DNA from: an uncultured Flavobacteriales bacterium
Lineage (GTDB): Bacteria; Bacteroidota; Bacteroidia; Flavobacteriales_E; Vicingaceae
Reading direction: 5' to 3'
DNA: 64,000 bases
Assembly (NCBI GenBank): GCA_905479995.1
Contig: CAJQON010000015.1
Coordinates: 62,001-126,000, forward strand
Below are positions 49,293 through 58,052 of this stretch, one piece after another (position 1 is the first letter of the stretch; every line of letters starts with the position of its first letter). The position numbers and the translations under genes are program-made. The notes beneath the pieces are model-generated. The model did not search any database, was not told where the DNA came from, and saw only the letters and a program-made list of their open reading frames with translations.

Positions 49293-50720
49293 TTATTTTT
49301 TATTTGAGAATGAAATTCGTGGATCAACGTATGCATAAAGCACATCCGCTACTAAATTCCCTACAAGGGTTAACATTGCTGTAAACATTAATACGGTAAA
49401 CACTATTGGGTAATCTCTGGCAAAAATTGCTTCAAGTGTTAATTTCCCCATACCAGGTATAGAGAAAATTATTTCTATCACAAAAGATCCTGAAATAGCT
49501 AAAGGAAAAATACTTGCAAACAAGGTGATAATTGGAATCAATGAATTTCTAAAAGCATGTTTCCATATTACTACTTTTTCTTTTAATCCTTTTGCTCGAG
49601 CAGTTCTTATGTAATCCATTTCCAACACATTTAACATTCCACCTCTCATTTGACGAGAGATAAATGCAAATGAAGCATAAGTTAAACAAAACAGTGGTAA
49701 AACTAAGTGGTAACCTGTTTCAAAGAAACGGTCCCAATAAGGTGCAGTGGCAGGTAAGCTTCCTAAACCAAATGTTGGAAACCATCCAATTCCGTTTCCA
49801 TCACCTAAATAACGGATTAGCATTGTTGCTACCCAAAAATTAGGTAAAGAATACAATAGGAATAAACCAGTTGTAATTAGTTTCTCCGACCATTTCCCTT
49901 TGTCAACTGCCGAACGAACTCCTAATGGAATTGCAACCAAATAAGCCATAATTATAGATAAAACACTCAATATCATTGACCATTTTAAAGCATCAAATAC
50001 TTTAGAGCTTACCGGTCGTTTATCTTTAAATGAAATCCCAAAATCTCCTTGAACAAAAGCCCATATCCATCTATGATACTGGTTTTCTAAGCCATACCAT
50101 ACCAACTTAGGAATGTACCTGTTTGTTGAACTTTTGTAAAGGTTCATATGTGTGTAAGCATTTAAAAAGTCGTAATACTTTTTAGCTCCGTATTTTTTTA
50201 TTTTTTTGTTTTTGAATAAGTCAAACTCAATATTTTGGATAGTCGATTCTGTTTTATCGGAGTCGTAGTTAATGTATAAAACACTGATAGCATCTTTAAT
50301 TTTTCTTAAATCGGAAGAAGTTTTATCGTTTATTTCTATGGTAAAAATTTCATCTTCAAAAGCCCTTAAACTATGATAGTAAGCAGAAACATTGTTCCAT
50401 TCACCATATTCATAAGACATTCGTTGTAGGTTCTCTCTGTGCGCTTTTTTAGGAATACGGTGTAGTGTATCTGGAAAAGTCGCATTGGTAAATGAAAAGT
50501 AGAAGAGAGGAAGGTCGAAACCTAGTTCATGTCGTTTGTCAATGTAAGTTTGTTCATTGGCTAGTTTTTCACCACTCATTCCATCTCCACCAACATTTTG
50601 GTTTAGCATGGTTTCTACCGGATCACCAGGAGCGTTAATACTAATTACAAAGGTAAGTAGTGATATCGCAAATAGCGTTGGTATAAATATTAATAATCTC
50701 TTTACAATGTACTTAAACAT
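49293..50720 (-). CDS. peptide/oligopeptide ABC transporter permease (OppB/DppB-like)
   Basis: RLLIFIPTLFAISLLTFVI; QGDFGISFKDKRPV; DYIRTARAKGLKEKVVIWKHAFRNSLIPIIT. Confidence 0.93.
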   Translation of the reverse strand: MFKYIVKRLLIFIPTLFAISLLTFVISINAPGDPVETMLNQNVGGDGMSGEKLANEQTYIDKRHELGFDLPLFYFSFTNATFPDTLHRIPKKAHRENLQRMSYEYGEWNNVSAYYHSLRAFEDEIFTIEINDKTSSDLRKIKDAISVLYINYDSDKTESTIQNIEFDLFKNKKIKKYGAKKYYDFLNAYTHMNLYKSSTNRYIPKLVWYGLENQYHRWIWAFVQGDFGISFKDKRPVSSKVFDALKWSMILSVLSIIMAYLVAIPLGVRSAVDKGKWSEKLITTGLFLLYSLPNFWVATMLIRYLGDGNGIGWFPTFGLGSLPATAPYWDRFFETGYHLVLPLFCLTYASFAFISRQMRGGMLNVLEMDYIRTARAKGLKEKVVIWKHAFRNSLIPIITLFASIFPLAISGSFVIEIIFSIPGMGKLTLEAIFARDYPIVFTVLMFTAMLTLVGNLVADVLYAYVDPRISFSNKK

Positions 50721-50740
50721 ACTTTTCTAAAGTGGATTTG

Positions 50741-52528
50741 TTATTGAGCTGCATTTGTAGATTTAACACTAAAACCACTTAACCTATAACCTGGTCTCAT
50801 AGCAGTTGTTTCAGCATTGTCAAATCTTTTGTGAATTCCAATTCTTTCTTTAGGGTAATACAAGTAAATGTAAGAACATTCATCGTTTAGGATTTCTTGA
50901 AATTTGTAGTTTAATACTGCTCTTTTGTCTTCATCTATTTCAACTCTAATAGCGTCAATTAATGCATCTGTTTCGTCATTTCCGAAACCAGTGTAGTTAG
51001 ATCCACCGTTGTAAGAAGCAGTGTGATATATTTGTTTATGATCGTTTGGGATTGGAGAACTTACCCAAGCACCATAATACATATCGAAATCGTGTTGTTT
51101 GGTATTTTCTAAGAAAATTGACCAATCTTGAGAAACAACAGTTACAACAATTCCAATTTTTCGGGCTTCTTCTTGAAACATTAACCCTACTGCTTTTCTA
51201 GAATCGTTTCCTTGGTTGTATAAGTAAGACATTTCAAACTTCATTTTTTCTCCATCAATTGTATTGTCCAAAATACCATCACCATCTGAGTCAGTCCAAC
51301 CAGCTTCAGCTAACAATGCTTTCGCTTTTTCTGGGTTGTAATCGTACATTTTAACATTGTTGTTAAACTGTTTTTCTTTTTTAGGATGGATAGGACCAAC
51401 AGCTCGTGTTCCATAACCTAAAGCAATTTTTTCAATAATTTTATCTACATCAATTAAATGGGCTATTGCTTTTCTTGTTCTTTTGTCAGAAAACTTTGGC
51501 TTTCTAACGTTTAAACCTAAGTAAGAATAAGCCATTTGTGGAGGTGTGTGACTTTTAAAGTTGTTTAAGAATTTGTCATTTTTTAACAAACCTTGAAAAT
51601 CTTTGGCCTTAATTCCTCTCATCACATCAACACTTCCAGCAATTAATGCTTCCTTAGCTGTAGTTTGATCGTTTATGGTTTGGTAAACAATTTTAGAAGG
51701 GTTAATGTCAAAAAACATTCCTTGACCTGCTAATTTGTCTCCCCACCAGTTTTCTTTCTTCTTTAAAACAATTTTTTGTCCTGTTTGCCATTCTTCTAAT
51801 TCGTATGGTCCACAACCAACAATAGATTCTTTATCTCTTTGGTACTTTTCAGAGTTGAAATCTGTAGCAAATTCAACAATTTTTTCATTGGTAGCCAATT
51901 CACTTTGGTTTTCCGACAATTGTTTGATTGTAAACTCATCCATTAAGTTTTTTGGATCGTAAATGCTTCTAGGTAATAACGCTAAATCTCCAGCTTGTAC
52001 TTCAGCTAAAATATAAACATCTTTACATTTAAAAGTGAATTTTTGAGGATCATCATCATAAAAAACCATGTCTTCAATAAATTCAAAATAAGGCTTGTTG
52101 TTAACATTATCAACCTTAGGATTTTTAATTACCTTCAAGGTAAACTCAACATCTTTAGGTGTAATTGGTGTTCCATCATCCCAAGTTGCTTCTTTTCTAA
52201 TTTTAAAGGTAATGTTCATTTTACCATCTTCAGTAATTTCAATTTCTGGTCTTGCCTCAGCAACAACAGGAACTAATTCTAAGGTATTAAAATCGATAGA
52301 AAGCAGTGGGTAAAACATGTTTTTTAAGATGTAACCAGCACCAGCATCGCTATAGTTTATTGGGTTTAACATTTGAGCATCCGACAATTCATGTCCGATA
52401 ACAATGTCGCTTACATTTTCTGGTGTATTTGCATCAGAAGAAGAGCTAGACCCGCCTCCACAAGAGATTAATGTTAATGATGCTGTTATAATAATTGCTG
52501 AATAAACAGTTAAATGCTTGATTTTCAT
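50741..52528 (-). CDS. peptide ABC transporter substrate-binding lipoprotein
   Basis: Lipobox LTLISCGGG; SBP family 5: ITFKIRKEATWDDGTPITPKDVEFTLKV. Confidence 0.93.
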   Translation of the reverse strand: MKIKHLTVYSAIIITASLTLISCGGGSSSSSDANTPENVSDIVIGHELSDAQMLNPINYSDAGAGYILKNMFYPLLSIDFNTLELVPVVAEARPEIEITEDGKMNITFKIRKEATWDDGTPITPKDVEFTLKVIKNPKVDNVNNKPYFEFIEDMVFYDDDPQKFTFKCKDVYILAEVQAGDLALLPRSIYDPKNLMDEFTIKQLSENQSELATNEKIVEFATDFNSEKYQRDKESIVGCGPYELEEWQTGQKIVLKKKENWWGDKLAGQGMFFDINPSKIVYQTINDQTTAKEALIAGSVDVMRGIKAKDFQGLLKNDKFLNNFKSHTPPQMAYSYLGLNVRKPKFSDKRTRKAIAHLIDVDKIIEKIALGYGTRAVGPIHPKKEKQFNNNVKMYDYNPEKAKALLAEAGWTDSDGDGILDNTIDGEKMKFEMSYLYNQGNDSRKAVGLMFQEEARKIGIVVTVVSQDWSIFLENTKQHDFDMYYGAWVSSPIPNDHKQIYHTASYNGGSNYTGFGNDETDALIDAIRVEIDEDKRAVLNYKFQEILNDECSYIYLYYPKERIGIHKRFDNAETTAMRPGYRLSGFSVKSTNAAQ

Positions 52529-52708
52529 TTCTTTGCGTTATTTTTAAATTACAAGGATGACAAATATAATATTCTTATTGATTTTTTTGCCCTTTGAGTT
52601 GGACTTTTAGACAAACGGTGTAAATGGGGTGATAAGTGGGATATATTTTGTTGGAATAAAAAATGCAAAAAATAATGCTAATTTATTTTCTCCTTAAATT
52701 TTGATTGT

Positions 52709-52716
52709 TACTTTTG
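52709..52716 (+). promoter_or_regulatory. -7 element for tRNA-Ser
   Basis: TACTTTTG 11 nt before the tRNA, same layout as tRNA-Met. Confidence 0.45.
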
Positions 52717-52727
52717 CCAACCTTATT

Positions 52728-52815
<88 letters not shown>

Positions 52816-52826
52816 AAATAAAGACT

Positions 52827-52854
52827 AAAGCCCTTACGTAGTAAGGGCTTTTTT
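52827..52854 (+). terminator. terminator after tRNA-Ser
   Basis: AAAGCCCTTAC/GTAAGGGCTTTTTT hairpin. Confidence 0.88.
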
Positions 52855-53021
52855 ATTGGTTGATAGTATAGTTGATAGTTCTAAGGCTTTTAACAGCCTC
52901 ATAAAAACCATTTTAACGTTTAAATAATATTATCTGGCTCTTGGTTTTGGTATTAACGAATTCTTGTTATGATTTGTAAAAGCTAAGAAATAGTCTTATT
53001 CTTCATTTCTTTTTCAATTAT

Positions 53022-53213
53022 TACCAACGTTCAGGCTCTGGTTAGTACGGGAATTAAAAGTAGTAAATTTCCGCTTAAGCACTTAGCCAAAACTTTTTAT
53101 TTTGTTTTATCTTTTTCTTTATAAAGCCAAATCAAAAGATTTGGCGGACTTGATTAAAGCAATAAACTTTGCCCTAAGTACTAAACCCGTATTAACTATA
53201 GCCATTGTTAGGC
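53022..53213 (-). repeat. attC-like imperfect inverted repeat (element 2)
   Basis: Minus strand GCCTAAC-AATGGCTATAGTTAATACGGG...CCCGTACTAACCAGAGCCTGAAC-GTTGGTA; apical GCCAAATC-AAAA-GATTTGGC hairpin; begins 9 nt after the nuclease stop codon. Confidence 0.6.
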
Positions 53214-53222
53214 ACTGGAGTT

Positions 53223-55079
53223 TTATTTTTGTATTGCTTTAATAATTCTATCTTCTTGTATTAATACATCTCGCATAAGTAATTTATGAGGGAATTGTTT
53301 GTGTTTTTTAGCCTTTTTAAACCCTTCTAATATTTTCATTAAAGAAGATGCTGTCAAAAGAGATAGATTTAGTTCGCTGTCCATTTCGCAATCAGTTATA
53401 AAGTCATTACTAAATTCAGGAGCTACTATTAATATCTTAGATACTCTATATCCTTTTGCTTCTGCAAGTTTGAAATATGAACCTACTTGTCTAGAAATTG
53501 AACTGAATTTATTGTAGCCGCTTTCTTTGACTGTTTTACATTCTACAATGAACAATTCATTATTTCCTAAGTTTAGTAGAATGTCAATTTTGTCTTTTTT
53601 AGTATTGAGTTCCTTTTTTAATTTTTCGTCAACATTTAATCCTAATTGGCTAAAAATTGTTTTGGTTAACTCTTCAAATTTAATTCCTAAGTCAGCCTCT
53701 TTTATTCTAATTCCATTTTCTTTCAAAGTGTTTAAATCTCTGCATCCTATATTTATATAGTTTTCAATGTATAGGTTTTCAGAGTCTTTGTAAGCGTCAA
53801 GAATATTTTCAATATCATTTCCTCTACTTTTAATTTCTCTAGCTTTTATGAATGCTGAAAGGTCAGTTAAGTTAATTAAATCTAAAATGTCTCTTGGTTT
53901 GATATTGTAGTCAAGTAGAAGTTCACTTTTAAGTGCATTTTCTTCTTGGATTTCAAATTCAGACTTTACTTGAGCATTTAATTTAGGAAGTGTTTCGCTT
54001 AATTCTGTTAGAAGTTTCTCATAGCCATCAATTGAAATTCCAACTTTTTCATCTTTCTCGATGGCATCAAAATAAGCTAATATATTTTCGATTTTATCTT
54101 CAAGAGTTGTTCCTTTTAAAGCAGGAGATAAGTTTAGGTTTTTACTCCAAAGTTCATTGATGAACTTCTTTTTGTCAGAAAGATTTGTATTGTCTTTATG
54201 AACGTCTTCCGTTAAAACATCTGTGAACGAAATACCTTCATTTATGATTTCTTTTATTTTTTGTTCGAAGGTCAGTTTTCTATCAATGTTATGATTTTTA
54301 CAAATCAAATTAATTTGAGGTTCTCTGAATGAGCGTAAAATTCTTCTAAAGAACTTGTCAGCAACTACTTTCCCTCTAATTTTTCTAAGCACTCGCACCA
54401 TTTCATCAGCTACGTAAATTGTACTTGTCTTTTTTGAATAGAAGATTACTCCTAGGTTTTTCAGTTCATTAATTACATTATCAATTTCAGCTTTTTTAGC
54501 TGGTAAAATCAAATAGTTAATTAACTTAACTTCTTCTTGTGAAAGTCCAAGTTGCTTAGAAAGCGTTAATAATATTGATAATTCATCATCTGTTATTTTT
54601 GCTTCTCTGTTATTTTCTATATCATTATGAAAAGCTGTGTGAACACAGGATTTATAAATTTTGTAATCTCTTTTTCTGCTTTCTGAGATTTCAGATTTTG
54701 GATCTTCAACATTTTTTTGAAGTTCTTTAATCTTCTTATTTATGGTTTTGATTTCAGTTTCATATAGTCTAGCAAACCAATCTTGTTTCATTATGCAATT
54801 TCCATCACGAACAATAATATCAGTAAGTATGTCAAGTTGAGAGGATGTATTTACAAATTCAGTTTTTATTAACTGAGAGAACTCATTTTCAATAAGTCCG
54901 AAGATTTTCGATATAACTACATTGTCAAGGTTTTTAAGTCCTGACTTGTCAGATTCCGAGATGATTTTATCAATTTCTTTTGAGTTCTTTGCTCCATTTC
55001 CAATAATGTTGTCAATTATCTTGATGAATGAATTCTTTTCTAATGAATTCAAGTTGTCTAATATCTTCTCTAGTTTCAT
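53223..55079 (-). CDS. 618-aa protein with C-terminal PD-(D/E)xK nuclease-like domain
   Basis: KKDKIDILLNLGNNELFIVECKTVKESGYNKFSSISRQVGSYF (D...ExK); flanked by attC-like repeats. Confidence 0.75.
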   Translation of the reverse strand: MKLEKILDNLNSLEKNSFIKIIDNIIGNGAKNSKEIDKIISESDKSGLKNLDNVVISKIFGLIENEFSQLIKTEFVNTSSQLDILTDIIVRDGNCIMKQDWFARLYETEIKTINKKIKELQKNVEDPKSEISESRKRDYKIYKSCVHTAFHNDIENNREAKITDDELSILLTLSKQLGLSQEEVKLINYLILPAKKAEIDNVINELKNLGVIFYSKKTSTIYVADEMVRVLRKIRGKVVADKFFRRILRSFREPQINLICKNHNIDRKLTFEQKIKEIINEGISFTDVLTEDVHKDNTNLSDKKKFINELWSKNLNLSPALKGTTLEDKIENILAYFDAIEKDEKVGISIDGYEKLLTELSETLPKLNAQVKSEFEIQEENALKSELLLDYNIKPRDILDLINLTDLSAFIKAREIKSRGNDIENILDAYKDSENLYIENYINIGCRDLNTLKENGIRIKEADLGIKFEELTKTIFSQLGLNVDEKLKKELNTKKDKIDILLNLGNNELFIVECKTVKESGYNKFSSISRQVGSYFKLAEAKGYRVSKILIVAPEFSNDFITDCEMDSELNLSLLTASSLMKILEGFKKAKKHKQFPHKLLMRDVLIQEDRIIKAIQK

Positions 55080-55111
55080 CTATGTATGTTTTTTCAGTTT
55101 TTTCTTCTTGT

Positions 55112-55354
55112 GCCTAACGACAACTGTATGTTGCGTTTTACACAGTTGTTTAATAACTACTAAACTAATGAAATTTTGTAGAAATTTCAAGTTACGATTA
55201 ACAATCAAGTAGGCAAGTAGTTCGCTGTCCGAAGCAAGGATGCAACTTGCAAAACTTTTAGATAACCACCTACAAAATGAATGGTACTAACTCTCAAAAT
55301 TGTCAAAAAGCTAAAACTGCTTGCAAGCAAAATGCAATATACAGCTTGTTAGCA
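55112..55354 (-). repeat. attC-like imperfect inverted repeat (element 1)
   Basis: Minus strand TGCTAACAAGCTGTATATTGCATTTTGC ... AAAACGCAACATACAGTTGTCGTTAGGC; arms pair over about 25 nt with mostly G-T-compatible differences. Confidence 0.6.
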
Positions 55355-55358
55355 AATG

Positions 55359-55961
55359 TTATTTTATTCTTTCAGCTATATTAAGAATCAGTTTGCTTAA
55401 ATATTTTGGAAAACTTTCTAAAACAACCAGTTCATTCTGTTCTATCGTCAATAGATGTTTTGGCTCTTTATTGTATGTGCTAGTTTAAAATAAATGAATA
55501 GCATCAAAGAATTTCCAATGTTTATTTAAGTTTTGAAAACCAAGGTTATATCTTTTCTCAATTTCAAGTGCAGGAACAAAATGTCCGCCATTTTCAACTC
55601 TAATTTGAACTCTTTTCTTTGCTTTTTCAATTGAGTCTAAACAGAAGAATGCTAGTTCAATTCTGTAGTTAGCTTTCTTGAAAATTTCAGGCCAATGAAG
55701 TGGAGTGGAATTGAAGTTTGTTTCGTAACAGAAATTTGATTTTTCTTTTATAGATGAATTGATATTGCTCTTCAAGTTGTCCATTGATAAGTTGTGAGCC
55801 ATTCGTTCTTTTAATTCATTGTCAATTAAAGAATTGTATTTGTCGAGAAATACAAGGTCATAGTCGTAAGCAGAATTATTGTCAGGTGTAAGAGCTTTTG
55901 AGAAAGAAGATTTGCCAGAACCATTGCAACCAGCAATCACTAGTAAGGTCGGCTTATGCAT
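55359..55961 (-). pseudogene. zeta-toxin-like P-loop kinase interrupted by an in-frame TAA at 55485-55487
   Basis: VIAGCNGSGKSSFSKAL, CYETNFNS, RVENGGHFVPALEIEKRYNLGFQNLNK; same frame continues after TAA as TSTYNKEPKHLLTIEQNELVVLESFPKYLSKLILNIAERIK*. Confidence 0.7.
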
Positions 55962-56095
55962 TGAATTGAGGGGCAGGAGTTGGGTTTTTAGATTAGAGTT
56001 GGATTAATGCGACAGAACCCGAAATTATGTACCTTTATATTTTAGATAAATTAATGCGTCAGAACCATAAACTTGCTCACTACAATTAAATAATT

Positions 56096-56854
56096 ATGAG
56101 AACCTACCTTAGAAATACACTTTCTAAAATAAAATATTTTCTTTTGAATGTCCACAGGGTTTTTCAAGATAAAAAAGTAGTCGTTATAGTCTCTACTATG
56201 CGGTCAGGTTCTACACTTTTAAAAGCTTTACTTGCTAACTCACCCGACACTACACATTTGTCTGAGGTAGATTTTCAGAAATTTAATAAATTAGATTATT
56301 GGAAATTAAAGATGAAATACAAGCAGAAAATAATAGTGATGAAAAAGCCTTGTTGGTATACAAATGCAGATCATTACCCTGTTTTACCAGATCTTAAAAA
56401 CATGAAAATAGTTGTATTGATAAGAAATCCTTACGACACCGTTTCGTCTATTAAAGAAATGGCGAAAATAAGGCCTAAATCTGATCAAGGTTTGGAAAAC
56501 AATGAATATGTTAATGACTATTGGTGTAAGGTGTACAAAAAAATATTAAAGTGTAAAATATTAGACCAACCAAACGCTACTCTTGTAAGGTATACTGAAT
56601 TGGTTCAAGATCCCATACGTGTAACTGAAGAGTTGTTTAAGTTTATTGGTTCAGAACAAATCAAAGGTGTAGATACTTATAGTTATCCTAAAGATGGAAT
56701 GTGGAAATGGGACAATGATGATGGTGGAGAAGTAATTAAAACACTTAAGGTGGTAGATAAGAAAAGAGATAAGAACGATCAGCGATTGATTGATACCATC
56801 GAAGCATCGAAATGTGTTGAGGAAATTACAACTGCGTATGATCTAACCAGCTAA
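56096..56854 (+). CDS. sulfotransferase family protein
   Basis: VVIVSTMRSGSTLLKALLANSPDTTHLSEV (5'-PSB loop); VLIRNPYDTVSSI; RYTELVQDP. Confidence 0.85.
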   Translation: MRTYLRNTLSKIKYFLLNVHRVFQDKKVVVIVSTMRSGSTLLKALLANSPDTTHLSEVDFQKFNKLDYWKLKMKYKQKIIVMKKPCWYTNADHYPVLPDLKNMKIVVLIRNPYDTVSSIKEMAKIRPKSDQGLENNEYVNDYWCKVYKKILKCKILDQPNATLVRYTELVQDPIRVTEELFKFIGSEQIKGVDTYSYPKDGMWKWDNDDGGEVIKTLKVVDKKRDKNDQRLIDTIEASKCVEEITTAYDLTS

Positions 56855-56881
56855 ACTTTTTTTTAACATTATAGTAAGGGT

Positions 56882-58012
56882 TTAGTTTATATTGAAATCT
56901 ATTTGATAGTGTAGTCCACTTTCTTTTTCAATTTGCTGTATGTCAGCAGTTATTTGTTCTGCAAACAACGTGATTAATTCCATTCCTAAAGAATCTTTTT
57001 TTGTTGCATTTTCATCTAATCCAACACCATTGTCACCAATAAAAATAGAGCACCTGTTTTTCTCTAGTTTCATGGTTAAATACATTTCAAAATCAGGGTT
57101 TTTACGGCCACCATGCTTAATGGAATTGGTAATTATTTCGTTTACAATTAAACCTAAAGGGATGGCTAGTTGAGTGTTTATAAAAACGTTGGCCATATCA
57201 ACGGTAACTTTAGTATATATTTTATATGAAGATTTTAGGCCGTCAATTAATGAGTTTAAATAATTTTTGAAATTAATTTCAGAAAAGTTCTCCGATCGGT
57301 ACAATGATTCATGTACTCTAGACATTGATATGATTCGGTTTTTACTACTTTGAAAAGCGCTTCTTAATTCTGGATTGTCAAATTGATTCATTTGAATGTT
57401 GAGCAGACTACTTATAATTTGAAAATTGTTTTTTACACGGTGATGCACTTCTTTTAAAAGCGTTTCAATGTTCTTTTTTTGTTCTTCAATTTCATCGTTC
57501 TTTTTTTGTAATACTATTTGCTGGTTTTTATTGTCAGTAATGTCTGTAATTAAACCTAATAGATAAAAATTGTTATTAGCATCTTCAATCCTTACTTTGG
57601 AGGTAAGTAGTTTGTTTACTTTACCATCAATAGTCAATTCTTCTTCATTCCAATTTACCTTTCCAGTAGCTAAAACTTCAGTATCTTTTTCGTAAAATAT
57701 AGCTGCTTGCTTTGCATCAAAAAAGTCAGCGTCCGTTTTTCCAAACATTTCTTCTTTAGTTAGGTTTATGAGGTCGCAAAAGGCATCGTTGCAAGCCATA
57801 AACAAATGTTTGTTGTTTTTTATAAATAAAGGATTGGGTAAAGAATCAATAATAGTCTGAGACCATTTCACCTCTTTTTCAACACGCACGCTATTTTTAA
57901 GAAGCTCTAACTTTAGTTTAGCATTTTCTTTTTGAAGGGCACTAATCTGTTGTTCTAAGCTCATTTTTTTTTTATTTACTATCGCTAAGATAGCATTTAT
58001 TTGGAAGTACAA
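56882..58012 (-). CDS. PAS-domain sensor histidine kinase (HisKA_2/HWE-like)
   Basis: SQTIIDSLPNPLFIKNNKHLFMACNDAFCDLI; LLKEVHHRVKNNFQIISSLLNIQ; IFIGDNGVGLDE. Confidence 0.92.
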   Translation of the reverse strand: MYFQINAILAIVNKKKMSLEQQISALQKENAKLKLELLKNSVRVEKEVKWSQTIIDSLPNPLFIKNNKHLFMACNDAFCDLINLTKEEMFGKTDADFFDAKQAAIFYEKDTEVLATGKVNWNEEELTIDGKVNKLLTSKVRIEDANNNFYLLGLITDITDNKNQQIVLQKKNDEIEEQKKNIETLLKEVHHRVKNNFQIISSLLNIQMNQFDNPELRSAFQSSKNRIISMSRVHESLYRSENFSEINFKNYLNSLIDGLKSSYKIYTKVTVDMANVFINTQLAIPLGLIVNEIITNSIKHGGRKNPDFEMYLTMKLEKNRCSIFIGDNGVGLDENATKKDSLGMELITLFAEQITADIQQIEKESGLHYQIDFNIN

Positions 58013-58052
58013 AATTTCACTATAAAAAGATAGAGAATGCTCTTGGAGTGTA

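Noticed and set aside
47932-52528. Incomplete ABC importer (no ATPase genes next to oppB/C/A-like genes)
   Set aside because: ATP-binding subunits are often encoded elsewhere in this phylum; not evidence of a new system.
55485-55487. Programmed stop readthrough or recoding in the zeta-like gene
   Set aside because: TAA is used as a normal stop throughout the window and I see no recoding signal; a nonsense mutation is simpler.
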